From NCBI RefSeq assembly GCF_003011965.1, contig NZ_PXWG01000009.1, positions 1 through 64,000 on the forward strand: a stretch of DNA of 64,000 nucleotides. Reading direction: 5' to 3'. A model generated the notes under the pieces. It searched no databases and was not told where the DNA came from. It saw nothing but the letters and a program-made list of their open reading frames with translations. Source of the stretch: Streptosporangium nondiastaticum (lineage in GTDB: Bacteria > Actinomycetota > Actinomycetes > Streptomycetales > Streptomycetaceae). Below are positions 33,645 to 41,876 of this stretch, piece by piece. Numbering within the stretch: the stretch's first letter is position 1; each line of letters begins with the position of its first letter. The position numbers were made by a program, and so were the translations under genes.

Positions 33645-34997
33645 TCAGCGGTCCGCGAGCCAGTTGCCGTGGAAGCCGTAGGGCACCCGCTGCGGCAGGT
33701 GGATGGTGGCGACCGGCTCCGCGGCGAGGTCGTCGGCGTCGAGTATGACGAGGTCGCTGCGGTCGGTGGCGGCGTCGTGGACGTAGGTCAGCAGCCATCC
33801 GGGGCCGCCGGGCCGGTCGTCGGCGGGGGCGAACGCCGCCTCGGCCGGGGTCCTCCCCGGCCCGAAGTCGTGGCGGGCGACGGACCCCGTCCTCAGGTCG
33901 TAGCGGAGCAGGGCGCCGCGGTCGAGGGGCCTGCCGGGCAGTGGGGTGGTGGTGACGTGGCCGTACCGGGCCGCGAGCCCGGCGAGCCGGTCGTCCACTC
34001 GGGGGAACTCGCAGGGCTGGTCGTCCAATTGCTCCTCGGCCACCGTCCCGGCCGCCAGGTCGAGGGTCCAGCGCCAGAGGGTGGCGTGGGCGCGGCTCCG
34101 GCCGTCCTCGCTGCCGTAGTGCGGATAGCGGGTCACGTACAGGACGATGCGCGTGCCGTCGGCATGCTGCTCGTCGTGGGCGTTGAGGGAGTGGAAGACG
34201 TAGCAGGGGTCGATGGTGAACCAGCGCACCTCGCCGTGGGGGTCATCGCGCCGCAGCACGCCCAGCCGGGCGCCGTAGCCGGGGTCCCACGCGTACGGCA
34301 TGCCGCCGCCGGCCGCTCGGGCGCGGTCGAGGTCGAAGACGACGGGCAGGTCCATGAAGACGACGTGGGAGCGGGTGAGGTGGAAGTCGTGCATCATCGT
34401 GTGCCCGGGCACCTCGACGGGCCGGCTGACCGCCAACTCGCCGCTCGCATCGGCCCGGTGGTAGGTCAGGAAGGGCGCGGAGAGCCCTCCGTAGCCGAAG
34501 AAGTGCAGCTCTCCGGTTTCCGGGCAGGTCTTGGGGTGGGCGGTCATCGGCGTGGTGAGCCGGCCGCCGAAGTCGTACGGGCCGACGGTCTCCAGCTCGT
34601 GGCCCGGCCGTGCGTCCAGCTCGTACGGGAAGGAGGACTCGACCAGGGCCAGGGTGCGGCCCGCGTGCCGCACGACGTGGGTGTTGGCGGCTCCGGCGGT
34701 CAGGTCACGTCTGCCGCGCTCGTCGTAGATGCGGGCGCCGTCGGCGAAGGTGGAGGTGCGCACCCAGCGGTTGCGGTAGGAGGTGGCCCGGCCGCTTTCG
34801 AGGCGCACGCCGTGGACCATGCCGTCCCCGAAGAACCAGTGGCTGGAGGCGGCGTCCTGCGGGTTGGGGCCGTTGCGCAGATACCAGCCCGTGAGCTCCG
34901 GCGGGATCGCTCCGGTGACCGGGAGGTCGTGCGCAGTGAGCTCTTCCTTCACGGGGGCGAAGTTGCCGGCGAGGTGGGCGGGCTGGGCCGTCGTCAT
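33645..34997 (-). CDS. Carotenoid oxygenase family protein
   Basis: A 450-residue seven-bladed beta-propeller dioxygenase that cleaves carotenoids, apocarotenoids or stilbenes using non-haem iron. The four iron-binding histidines are visible in TAHPKTCP, TMMHDFHLT, YVFHSLNAHD and the C-terminal GFHGNWL. The start MTTAQPAHLAGNF is typical, and GWYLRNGPNPQ matches the family. It is convergent with the MerR gene (10 bp apart) and lies downstream of the membrane protein gene at 35106, with which it may share a promoter near the PadR operator. No carotenoid synthesis genes are in the window. Confidence 0.93.
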   Translation of the reverse strand: MTTAQPAHLAGNFAPVKEELTAHDLPVTGAIPPELTGWYLRNGPNPQDAASSHWFFGDGMVHGVRLESGRATSYRNRWVRTSTFADGARIYDERGRRDLTAGAANTHVVRHAGRTLALVESSFPYELDARPGHELETVGPYDFGGRLTTPMTAHPKTCPETGELHFFGYGGLSAPFLTYHRADASGELAVSRPVEVPGHTMMHDFHLTRSHVVFMDLPVVFDLDRARAAGGGMPYAWDPGYGARLGVLRRDDPHGEVRWFTIDPCYVFHSLNAHDEQHADGTRIVLYVTRYPHYGSEDGRSRAHATLWRWTLDLAAGTVAEEQLDDQPCEFPRVDDRLAGLAARYGHVTTTPLPGRPLDRGALLRYDLRTGSVARHDFGPGRTPAEAAFAPADDRPGGPGWLLTYVHDAATDRSDLVILDADDLAAEPVATIHLPQRVPYGFHGNWLADR

Positions 34998-35063
34998 GGC
35001 GCGGGGGCTCCTCTGCGGTGGCTGCGGTGACTGCGATGGGTGGTGGCGCGGAGGCCTGGTGGC

Positions 35064-35096
35064 CGGGGGGCCGGGGGCCGGGGGCGGTGGAGGCGG
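35064..35096 (+). other. G-run tract able to form a quadruplex
   Basis: Runs of six, five and five Gs separated by CC, followed by further G pairs, lie on the plus strand in the 108-bp gap between the membrane protein gene and the carotenoid oxygenase gene. The minus-strand transcript would be C-rich here. Confidence 0.4.
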
Positions 35097-35105
35097 TGGC
35101 GGGCC

Positions 35106-35663
35106 CTACCGCGCTGCCTGCATGTGGCGGGCGCGGACGCGGTCGGGGTAGCGGGCGGTGAAGAGGGCGGGCAGGGCGAAGGTCACGACCTGGACCGGAA
35201 TGGACACCCCGTTGCCCAGGCCCTCGACGCTCACCGCCGCCATCAGGACTGCGGTCAGGGTGAAGGAGGCGGCCCAGACGGAAGTGATCACGACGTTGAC
35301 GCGGCGGAAGATCGCGGTGTGCCACACCTCGGGCGGCGTCTGCCGCTTGGCGATGCCGATCGTGAAGGGGCGGCCGATGGCCAGCGTGGCCCAGGCGGTG
35401 ATCGCCAGCCAGCCGAAGGACATGGCCCCGCCGTAGTGCCGCAGCTCGCTGTGCGGAAGGGCGAAGGCGAGGGCCGTGAGAGCGGCGAAGTAGCAGACCG
35501 TGCTGGCCTCCAGGATCAGCGACTCCCCCGCGACGCCGGACTTGTAGTCCTTGATCAGCAGGGCGATGCCGGTGACGAGCCCGGCCACGGCGGTCCACTG
35601 CCAGCCGGCGGGGGAGGCGACCGCGAAGACGATCCAGGGAATGAAGCCGCGCACGTAGTTCAT
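35106..35663 (-). CDS. Six-helix integral membrane protein of unknown function
   Basis: A 185-residue protein starting MNYVRGFIPWIVFAVASPAG, with about six hydrophobic segments and short loops. GRPFTIGIAKRQTPPEVWHTAIFRRVN between TM4 and TM5 looks like a conserved loop, but I cannot assign a named family. ATG 35663 follows GGAGACC. It lies upstream of the carotenoid oxygenase gene on the same strand and is divergent from the PadR gene, whose paired palindromes sit in the shared promoter region. Confidence 0.75.
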   Translation of the reverse strand: MNYVRGFIPWIVFAVASPAGWQWTAVAGLVTGIALLIKDYKSGVAGESLILEASTVCYFAALTALAFALPHSELRHYGGAMSFGWLAITAWATLAIGRPFTIGIAKRQTPPEVWHTAIFRRVNVVITSVWAASFTLTAVLMAAVSVEGLGNGVSIPVQVVTFALPALFTARYPDRVRARHMQAAR

Positions 35664-35701
35664 CGAAAGGTCTCCTCGGACGGGTGCCGGCCGTCCCGCC
35701 G

Positions 35702-35764
35702 ACATTCCAACTCTGACATGTCAAAAGTAGAAGGTCACCGCCCGACATGTCAACAGTGGAATGT
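35702..35764. promoter_or_regulatory. Paired palindromic operator, probable PadR binding site
   Basis: TGACATGTCA (35714-35723) and GACATGTCA (35744-35752) lie within a larger imperfect inverted repeat: ACATTCCA-N4-TGACATGTC (35702-35722) mirrored at 35744-35764. It sits between the divergent membrane protein gene (start 35663) and the padR gene (start 35777). ACATGT cores are typical of PadR operators (ATGT...ACAT), so autoregulation and control of the divergent genes are likely. Confidence 0.75.
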
Positions 35765-35776
35765 AGGCTGGGGCGC

Positions 35777-36301
35777 ATGAGCCTGAGACACGCGATGCTG
35801 GGCCTGCTGGCCGACCGGCCGGCCAGCGGGTACGACCTGATGAAGCGGTTCGAGACCTCGCTCAGCAATGTCTGGCCGGCGACACAGAGCCAGGTCTACG
35901 GCGAGCTGGGCAAGCTCACGAAGGCCGGCCTGCTGGAGGTCGCGGCGGAGGGCCCGCGCGGCCGCAAGGAGTACGCGATCACCGACGAGGGCCGCGCCGA
36001 GCTGCGCCGCTGGCTCACCGAAGCCAAGCCCGACCCGGTGCGCCGCAGCGAGGTCCTGTTGCGGGTCTTCTTCCTCAACCACCTCACGCCCGTGGAGGCG
36101 ACGGCCTACCTCATGGGCGAGGCCGAGCGCGCCGCGGGACAGCACAGGGTGCTGGAGGAAGTGGAGCGGAACGTGGACTGGGGCGACGACCCGCTGTCCG
36201 TGAACGGCCGGCTGGCCCTCGAGTACGGGCTGCGCTTCATGGCCATGCGCGAGGAATGGGCCCGCTGGGCCGTCGAGGAGCTCGGGAAGACCCGCAAGTA
36301 A
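35777..36301 (+). CDS. PadR-family transcriptional regulator
   Basis: A 174-residue regulator with an N-terminal PadR winged helix (MSLRHAMLGLLADRPASGYD, then LMKRFETSLSNVWPATQSQV, residues 1-80) and a C-terminal Vir_act_alpha-type dimerisation region (about 90-170). GRKEYAITDEGRAELRRWL is the family's wing signature. ATG 35777 is chosen over the GTG at 35747, which would lie inside the operator. The stop overlaps the kptA start (TAATG), so the two are translated together. Confidence 0.92.
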   Translation: MSLRHAMLGLLADRPASGYDLMKRFETSLSNVWPATQSQVYGELGKLTKAGLLEVAAEGPRGRKEYAITDEGRAELRRWLTEAKPDPVRRSEVLLRVFFLNHLTPVEATAYLMGEAERAAGQHRVLEEVERNVDWGDDPLSVNGRLALEYGLRFMAMREEWARWAVEELGKTRK

Positions 36302-36843
36302 TGGACGTCCAGCGCGCGACCCGCATCTCGAAGCACCTGGCCAGGCACCTGCGGCACGATCCCGGCCGGATCGGCATCACCCTGGACGCCCGGGGCTGGA
36401 CGTCCGTCGACGCCCTGCTGGAGGCGAGCGCCGCCCACGGCCTGCCCTTCAGCCGGGCCGAGCTGGAGGAGGTCGTCGCCTCGAACGACAAGCAGCGCTA
36501 CACCCTCGACGGCGAGCGCATCCGGGCCGACCAGGGCCACTCCGTGCCGGTCGACCTCGGCCTGCCGGTCGCCGAGCCGCCCGCGGTGCTCTTCCACGGC
36601 ACGGTGTCGCGCTCGGTCGCGGCCATCCGGGCCGAGGGCCTGCGCCCCATGACCCGGCACGCCGTCCACCTGTCCCCCGACCGCGAGACGGCGATGCGCG
36701 TGGGCGCCCGCCGCGGCAAGCCGGTGGTGCTGACCGTGGACGCGCACGGGATGCACCGGGCGGGCCACGTCTTCCGCATGAGCGAGAACGGGGTGTGGCT
36801 GGTGGAGCGCGTCCCGGCCGAGTTCCTGCGGTTCCCCGGCTGA
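36301..36843 (+). CDS. kptA: RNA 2'-phosphotransferase (Tpt1/KptA family)
   Basis: Removes an internal RNA 2'-phosphate using NAD+, releasing ADP-ribose 1'',2''-cyclic phosphate. Family motifs are all present: SKHLARHLRHDPGRIGITLD, ARGWTSVDALL, FHGTVSRSVAAI, MTRHAVHLSPDRETA and MSENGVWLVERVP. Its 180 residues are normal length. Bacteria with kptA usually lack a tRNA-splicing pathway, so its substrate is unclear. It is coupled to padR by TAATG. A strong bidirectional terminator follows. Confidence 0.93.
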   Translation: MDVQRATRISKHLARHLRHDPGRIGITLDARGWTSVDALLEASAAHGLPFSRAELEEVVASNDKQRYTLDGERIRADQGHSVPVDLGLPVAEPPAVLFHGTVSRSVAAIRAEGLRPMTRHAVHLSPDRETAMRVGARRGKPVVLTVDAHGMHRAGHVFRMSENGVWLVERVPAEFLRFPG

Positions 36844-36865
36844 GCCCCGGCGCCGATCCGCTCCC

Positions 36866-36898
36866 GTGCCGGGCCCGCCGTGGCGGCGGGCCCGGCAC
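36866..36898. terminator. Strong bidirectional terminator between kptA and pspAB
   Basis: A perfect 14-bp stem (GTGCCGGGCCCGCC at 36866-36879, complement at 36885-36898) with a five-base loop, lying between convergent stop codons at 36843 and 36926. Confidence 0.88.
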
Positions 36899-36925
36899 CC
36901 CCGGGGTCGGCGTGCCCCGCGCCGC

Positions 36926-37516
36926 TCACAGGCCGGGCGCGCCCCACACCGGAAACCACCGGGCCAGGTCCTCCTCGATCCGCAGGTCGTTCGCCAGCAG
37001 CGCCCGCACCTGCAGTTCCAGGCCGTTGTCCCGCTTGTCCCCCGCGCCCGCCACGGGCGCGAAGGGGTAGAAAGTGCCGCGCTTGTAGAGGTAGACCAGC
37101 GCCAGGGAGCGCCCGTCCGCACCGCGGAAGCCCATCAGGGAACAGAGCAGCTGGGGCCCGAACCCGCCCTCCTGGAGGAGGGTGTTGACCGCGTGCAGGT
37201 CGTTGACCAGTGCGGCCGTGTCCTCGGGCGGCTGCCTCGCGAGCAGCCACGTGTAGCCGTACGCGTCCCGGCTGAACTCGACGGGCTGCCCGCCGCGCTC
37301 CGTGTCCGCGTCCAGCAAGGCCCGTACGTCCTGCTGGAGCTGACCGAAGGCCCCGCCCTCCACGCTCGCGAAGCAGACCGAGCCCAGCCCGGTGGGGGTG
37401 AGGCCGGCGCCCGCCTGGAGGGTGATGGCGGCGGACGGCAGGGCGAAGAGCTGGTCGAGGTCCGGGCGGACCGGCTTGCTGCGGCCGAGGATGACGTCCA
37501 GGAAGCCCACGGGCAC
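36926..37516 (-). CDS. PspA-associated protein PspAB
   Basis: A 196-residue cytoplasmic protein of the PspAB (phage-shock-associated) family, typically found next to htpX in actinobacteria. The family pattern is seen at the start (MPVGFLDVILGRSKPVRPDL) and in YTWLLARQPPEDTAALVNDL, then CSLMGFRG, YKRGTFYPFAP and NDLRIEEDLARWFPVWGAPG at the end. GTG 37516 follows GGAAGGAG. It lies 50 bp downstream of htpX on the same strand, consistent with a membrane-stress operon. Its biochemical role is unknown. Confidence 0.85.
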   Translation of the reverse strand: MPVGFLDVILGRSKPVRPDLDQLFALPSAAITLQAGAGLTPTGLGSVCFASVEGGAFGQLQQDVRALLDADTERGGQPVEFSRDAYGYTWLLARQPPEDTAALVNDLHAVNTLLQEGGFGPQLLCSLMGFRGADGRSLALVYLYKRGTFYPFAPVAGAGDKRDNGLELQVRALLANDLRIEEDLARWFPVWGAPGL

Positions 37517-37567
37517 GCGCTCCTTCCGGGCGGGTGAAGGCGGTCGGCGGAGGCCGGCGGAGGGCGG

Positions 37568-38479
37568 TCAGGGGCGGCCGAGCTGAGCCGAGATCCGGCC
37601 GAGCTGCTCCAGCCGCTGTTCCAGCGTCGGGTGGGAGGACAGCAGGCGGCTGAAGCTCTCCTTGGAGAACGCCGGCGCGAAGTAGAAGGCGTTGAACGGC
37701 TCGGCCTGCCGGAGGTCGCGTGTGGGGATCCGCGCCATCTCACCGGTGACCTTGGTCAGGGCGGCGGCCAGCGCGGACGGCCGGCCGGTCAGCAGGGCTC
37801 CCGCGCGGTCGGCGGACAGTTCCCGGTAGCGCGACAGCAGGCGGGTGAGCAGGAAGCTGATCGCGTAGACGACGGCGCTGATCAGCGGGATCAGCACGAC
37901 CAGGACGGCCGTGTTGCTGTCGCGCCCGCCCACGCGGCGGAAGCCGCCCCACAGGCCGACGCGCGTGATGATCCCGGCCAGCACGCCCAGGAAGGAGGCG
38001 ATGGTCATGACAGCGACGTCGCGGTGGGCGACGTGGGAGAGCTCGTGGGCGAGCACGCCCTCCAGTTCCTCGGGCTCCAGCCTGCGCAGCAGGCCCGTGG
38101 TCGCGCACACCAGGGAGTTCTTCCGGTTGCGGCCGGTGGCGAAGGCGTTCGGCACGTCGCTGTCGGCGATCGCCACGCGCGGCTTGGGCATGTCCGCGAG
38201 CGCGCACAGGCGGTCGACGGCACCGTGCAGCTCGGGCGCCTCCTCGGGGGTGACTTCGCGCGCCCCCATGCTGAAGGCGGCGATCCGGTCGCTGAACCAG
38301 AACTGCGCGACGAACAGGCCTCCCGCGAGGAGCAGGATGAGCGGCCAGGCGCCGCGCAGCAGCGCCAGGAGCACTCCCACGAAGACCACGTAGAGCAGCC
38401 CGATGAAGAACATCGTGCTCACCATGCGGGTGGTCAGCCCGCGGTCCGGAGCGAATCGGGTGCTCTTCGAAGAGTGCAT
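37568..38479 (-). CDS. htpX: Membrane zinc metalloprotease HtpX
   Basis: A 303-residue M48B peptidase that degrades misfolded membrane proteins. Two N-terminal transmembrane segments (about 20-65) are followed by the HEXXH zinc motif in GVLAHELSHVAHRD and a third ligand in RELSADRAG. Two further hydrophobic segments lie between these motifs. The family signature NAFATGRNRKNS is present. ATG 38479 follows GGGAGG. It forms an operon with pspAB, the next gene downstream. Confidence 0.95.
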   Translation of the reverse strand: MHSSKSTRFAPDRGLTTRMVSTMFFIGLLYVVFVGVLLALLRGAWPLILLLAGGLFVAQFWFSDRIAAFSMGAREVTPEEAPELHGAVDRLCALADMPKPRVAIADSDVPNAFATGRNRKNSLVCATTGLLRRLEPEELEGVLAHELSHVAHRDVAVMTIASFLGVLAGIITRVGLWGGFRRVGGRDSNTAVLVVLIPLISAVVYAISFLLTRLLSRYRELSADRAGALLTGRPSALAAALTKVTGEMARIPTRDLRQAEPFNAFYFAPAFSKESFSRLLSSHPTLEQRLEQLGRISAQLGRP

Positions 38480-38581
38480 GGGAAACCTCCCGGGCCGGCT
38501 CTCCGGGGAACGCGTCCCCGGTGGTTGCCTATGCCCCGATTCTCCCTCTTCACCGATCGTGCGGGGAATCCCCGGGCGCGC

Positions 38582-38688
38582 GGAGGGCACCGGCTACGGA
38601 GGGGAGCACCGCCTACGGAGGGTGCACCGGTTGCGGGGGAGGGATCCCGCTGCGGAGGGTTCCCGGCCGCGGAGGGATGCCCGCAGCC
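38582..38688. repeat. Degenerate 16-19 bp tandem repeat, about six units
   Basis: Units starting GGAGGG and ending in a CACCGGNTNC-like segment recur from 38582: GGAGGGCACCGGCTAC, GGAGGGGAGCACCGCCTAC, GGAGGGTGCACCGGTTGC and three more diverged copies up to 38688. It lies in the gap between htpX and the LLM gene and has no supported reading frame. Confidence 0.7.
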
Positions 38689-38717
38689 CGGAGACCCCTG
38701 CGCGATCACCGCACCGC

Positions 38718-39620
38718 TCAGCCGGCGAGCTGGGCGAGCCCGTCCGTGGCGATCTTCTCGAAGACCGCGACGTCCGCCGCGAAGACCGAGTCGGCGATGG
38801 GCCAGTGCACCACGATCTCGTCGATGCCGAGCTCCGCGTGCGAACCGGCGAAGTCGACGAAGGCGTCGACGGAGTCCAGCGGGCGGTCCGGGCTGAAGCC
38901 CGTCAGCATCGTCTTCCCCAGCTCCGAGACGTCCCTGCCCAGCTCCTCACAGGCCGCTCCCAGGCGCTCGATCTGGCCCGCCACGGCCGCCCGGGACTGC
39001 TCCGGCGTGCCGGTCTCGAAGAGCTTCGGGTCGCCCGTGGTCACCCACGCCTGCCCGTACCGGGCGGCCAGCTTCATGCCGCGCGGGCCCGTGGCCGCCA
39101 CGGCGAAGGGCAGCCGGGGGCGCTGCGCGCAGCCGGGGATGTTGCGCACCTCGAAGGCGGAGTAGTGCTCGCCCTCGTGCGTGACGACGTCCTGGGTGAG
39201 CAGGCGGTCCAGCAGCGGGACGAACTCGCCGAAGCGGTCGGCCCGCTCCCGCGGCGTCCACGGCTCCTGCCCGTCCTTCAGCAGCGCGGTGGCGTCGAAG
39301 CCGGAGCCGCCGGCCCCGATGCCGAGCGTGATGCGGCCGTCCGAGATGTCGTCCAGGGAGATGAGCTCCTTGGCCAGAGTGACCGGGTGCCGGAAGTTGG
39401 GCGAGGTGACGAGCGTGCCCAGGCGCATCCGGGAGGTGGCGGTCGCGGCCGCCGTCAGCGTGGGGATCGCGCCGAACCACGGGCCGTCCCGGAAGGTCCG
39501 CCAGGACAGGTGGTCGTAGGTGTAGGCGGTGTGGAAGCCCAGTTCCTCCGCACGCTGCCAGGCGGCCCGGCCGCCCTCGGACCAGCGGCGGTCGGGAAGG
39601 ATCACGGTGCTCAGTCGCAT
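38718..39620 (-). CDS. LLM-class (F420-dependent type) oxidoreductase
   Basis: A 300-residue luciferase-like TIM barrel. It has AAWQRAEELGFHTAYTYDHL near residue 18, RMRLGTLVTSPNFRHPVTLA, SDGRITLGIGAGGSGFDA and FAVAATGPRGMKLAARYGQA, all typical of the family that uses F420 or FMN. The cofactor and substrate cannot be decided from sequence. ATG 39620 is the natural start; the longer frame runs into the divergent promoter region. It is divergent from the HAD gene at 39738. Confidence 0.88.
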   Translation of the reverse strand: MRLSTVILPDRRWSEGGRAAWQRAEELGFHTAYTYDHLSWRTFRDGPWFGAIPTLTAAATATSRMRLGTLVTSPNFRHPVTLAKELISLDDISDGRITLGIGAGGSGFDATALLKDGQEPWTPRERADRFGEFVPLLDRLLTQDVVTHEGEHYSAFEVRNIPGCAQRPRLPFAVAATGPRGMKLAARYGQAWVTTGDPKLFETGTPEQSRAAVAGQIERLGAACEELGRDVSELGKTMLTGFSPDRPLDSVDAFVDFAGSHAELGIDEIVVHWPIADSVFAADVAVFEKIATDGLAQLAG

Positions 39621-39737
39621 GACACCGAGCCTAGGCCGTGGGACCGGCACACCCCCCGTGACAACGGACACACCCCCGGCTTGAACGCATGCGCGACTTT
39701 GCGCACACCCGTGCACCGCATATGCCGGTGGCTCACA

Positions 39738-40628
39738 ATGGAATCCGTGACTTCAGCTACCGAGCAGCCCGAGACCTCCGCCGCACGGCGGCCCGCCGCC
39801 GTGCCCCGCCTGATCGCCACCGACCTGGACGGCACCCTGCTGCGGGACGACAAGACGGTCTCCGAGCGCACGGTGGCGGCCCTCGCCGCCGCCGAGGCGG
39901 CGGGCATCGAGGTCTTCTTCGTCACCGGCCGCCCGGCCCGCTGGATGGACGTGGTCAGCGACCACGTCCACGGTCACGGCCTGGCGATATGCGCCAACGG
40001 CGCCGCGGTCGTCGACCTGCGCGACGGCGCCCGCTTCGTCGACGTCCGCCCTCTGGAGCGCGCCGACGCCCTCGCCGTCGTGCACGCCGTGCGCGCCGCC
40101 GCACCGGGCTCCTCGTTCGCCGTGGAGCGCACCACGGGCATCCACTACGAGCCCGAGTACCCGCCGTTCTTCCTCGACCCGGGCGCCGTCGTCGCCCCGG
40201 CGGAGAAGCTGCTGGCCGAGGACAGCGGCTACACCGAGCCGATCCTCAAGCTGCTGGCCAGCCACCCCGACCTCGGCCCGGACGAGTTCCTCACGATCGC
40301 CCGCGCCGCGGCGGGGGAGCACGGCTCCTTCACCCGGTCCAGCCCGACCGCGCTGCTGGAGATCAGCGGCCCGGGGGTCAGCAAGGCCAGCACCCTGGCG
40401 CAGTGCTGCGCGGAGCGCGGCATCTCCCCGGAGGAGGTCGTGGCGTTCGGCGACATGCCCAACGACCTGGAGATGCTCGGCTGGGCCGGCACGGCGTACG
40501 CCATGGCGAACGCACACCCCGACGTGCTGGCGGTCACCACGCACCACACCGCGGCCAACACCGAGGACGGCGTCGCCGCCGTCATCGAGCGGATCCTGGA
40601 GGCCCGGGCCGCAGAAGAGCTCCGCTAG
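39738..40628 (+). CDS. Cof-type HAD-IIB family phosphatase
   Basis: A 296-residue HAD hydrolase. Motif I is [13 protein letters not shown], motif II VTGRPARWM, and motifs III/IV are SKASTLAQCC with FGDMPNDLEML. It shares its layout with the gene at 20345 and is probably a paralogue; the substrate is likely a sugar phosphate or similar metabolite. ATG 39738 has no clear ribosome binding site, so translation could be leaderless; GTG 39747 is also possible. It is convergent with the M23 peptidase gene. Confidence 0.9.
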   Translation: MESVTSATEQPETSAARRPAAVPRLIATDLDGTLLRDDKTVSERTVAALAAAEAAGIEVFFVTGRPARWMDVVSDHVHGHGLAICANGAAVVDLRDGARFVDVRPLERADALAVVHAVRAAAPGSSFAVERTTGIHYEPEYPPFFLDPGAVVAPAEKLLAEDSGYTEPILKLLASHPDLGPDEFLTIARAAAGEHGSFTRSSPTALLEISGPGVSKASTLAQCCAERGISPEEVVAFGDMPNDLEMLGWAGTAYAMANAHPDVLAVTTHHTAANTEDGVAAVIERILEARAAEELR

Positions 40629-40657
40629 GGCTCTCCCGGCCGGTGCCCGGGGGCGGC

Positions 40658-41788
40658 CTACAGCCGCACCCCGCGCGCGTTCAGCCACGGCACCGGATCG
40701 ACCGCCGATCCGAACTCGGGCGAGGTGCGGATCTCGAAGTGCAGGTGCGGCCCCGTGGAGTTGCCGGTCGTCCCCGACATCCCGATCCACTGGCCGGCGC
40801 GCACCTGCTGCCCGGGCGTCACGAACATCGCCGCCAGGTGCGCGTACTGCGAGTACCAGCCGTCGTCGTGCTGCACGACCAGGCTGATGCCGAACGCCCC
40901 TCCGCAGCCGGTCGCGACCACCGTCCCCGCGCCGATCGACCGGACAGGGGTCCCGGAGGGCACGGCGAAGTCCTGGCCGCTGTGCGTGCTCGCCCAGTTG
41001 GCGCCCACGCCGCCGAAGCCCGCGGTCAGCTGGTACGAGGTCACCGGGCGGGTCCAGCGCCCGTTCGCCTGCGCCACGGCCTGGTCCTTGGCCGTCCCGC
41101 CGCCGGCGGCCGCGCGGTCGAGCGGGAGCGGGGTGCAGCGGCCGCTCTCGACCGCTCCCTGCGCCATGGTGTCGAGGTCCGCCCGGGCCGCCGTGAGGCG
41201 GGCCTCGACGGCCCGCACGTGCGCCTGCAGCTGGGCCCTGTCCTTGTCGGCACTGACCTGTTCGGCGATCAGTTCCTGCTCCTCCGCGACCAGGCTCCGG
41301 CTCTTGCGGTCGTCCTCGTCCAGCATCCAGGCCAGCCGGGCGCGGCGGCGCGCGTCCGGCAGCTGCAGGGCCATCAGCTCGAACGGATCGTCGGCCTCTG
41401 CATCGTCGGCAGGGACGGTCGTGAAGCCCCCGGTGCGGTACTGCGCCCGGGCGGCCGACCCCAGATCCTCGCGCAACGTGTCCGAGACGGCCCTCCGGCC
41501 CTGCAGCCGGCGGTCTATCTCCTGGGCCCGCACCTTGTGCGCCCGGGCCACATGCTGCGCCTCCTCGTACCGGTGCCGCGCCTCCTCGGCCTCCACGGTC
41601 AGCCGGAGCACCTCGGAGGTGACCCGGCTCGCGCGGTCCGGCACGCGCACCGCTTCCGGCGGTCCGGAGCGGAGTGACGGAAATCCGAGCGCGCACACGC
41701 TGCACAGCACGCACAGGACGGCGAGGGCCGCAGCACCGGCCTTCGGCAGCAGGCGCGGCCCGCGTATCGGTAGGCACAGGCGTCGCAT
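40658..41788 (-). CDS. M23 family peptidoglycan endopeptidase (secreted, coiled-coil)
   Basis: A 376-residue exported cell-wall hydrolase. A hydrophobic signal (AGAAALAVLCVLCSVCALG, about 16-36) precedes a long coiled-coil region (about 55-220, rich in Glu/Arg/Ala). The C-terminal LytM/M23 domain has zinc ligands in HSGQDFAVPSGTP, YAHLAAM and the final GPHLHFEIR. Two cysteines (ESGRCTPLP, VVATGCGG) may form a disulfide. Such proteins cleave peptidoglycan crosslinks or activate amidases in cell growth. It lies 88 bp downstream of the histidine kinase gene on the same strand. Confidence 0.92.
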   Translation of the reverse strand: MRRLCLPIRGPRLLPKAGAAALAVLCVLCSVCALGFPSLRSGPPEAVRVPDRASRVTSEVLRLTVEAEEARHRYEEAQHVARAHKVRAQEIDRRLQGRRAVSDTLREDLGSAARAQYRTGGFTTVPADDAEADDPFELMALQLPDARRRARLAWMLDEDDRKSRSLVAEEQELIAEQVSADKDRAQLQAHVRAVEARLTAARADLDTMAQGAVESGRCTPLPLDRAAAGGGTAKDQAVAQANGRWTRPVTSYQLTAGFGGVGANWASTHSGQDFAVPSGTPVRSIGAGTVVATGCGGAFGISLVVQHDDGWYSQYAHLAAMFVTPGQQVRAGQWIGMSGTTGNSTGPHLHFEIRTSPEFGSAVDPVPWLNARGVRL

Positions 41789-41876
41789 GGACGCGATCTT
41801 GTCGCGGGTCCAGGGCGCGCGCGCCCGCTGAGGTCCGTTCGGTGGACCCGCTGCGGCCGGACGGGCGACCGGGCCT

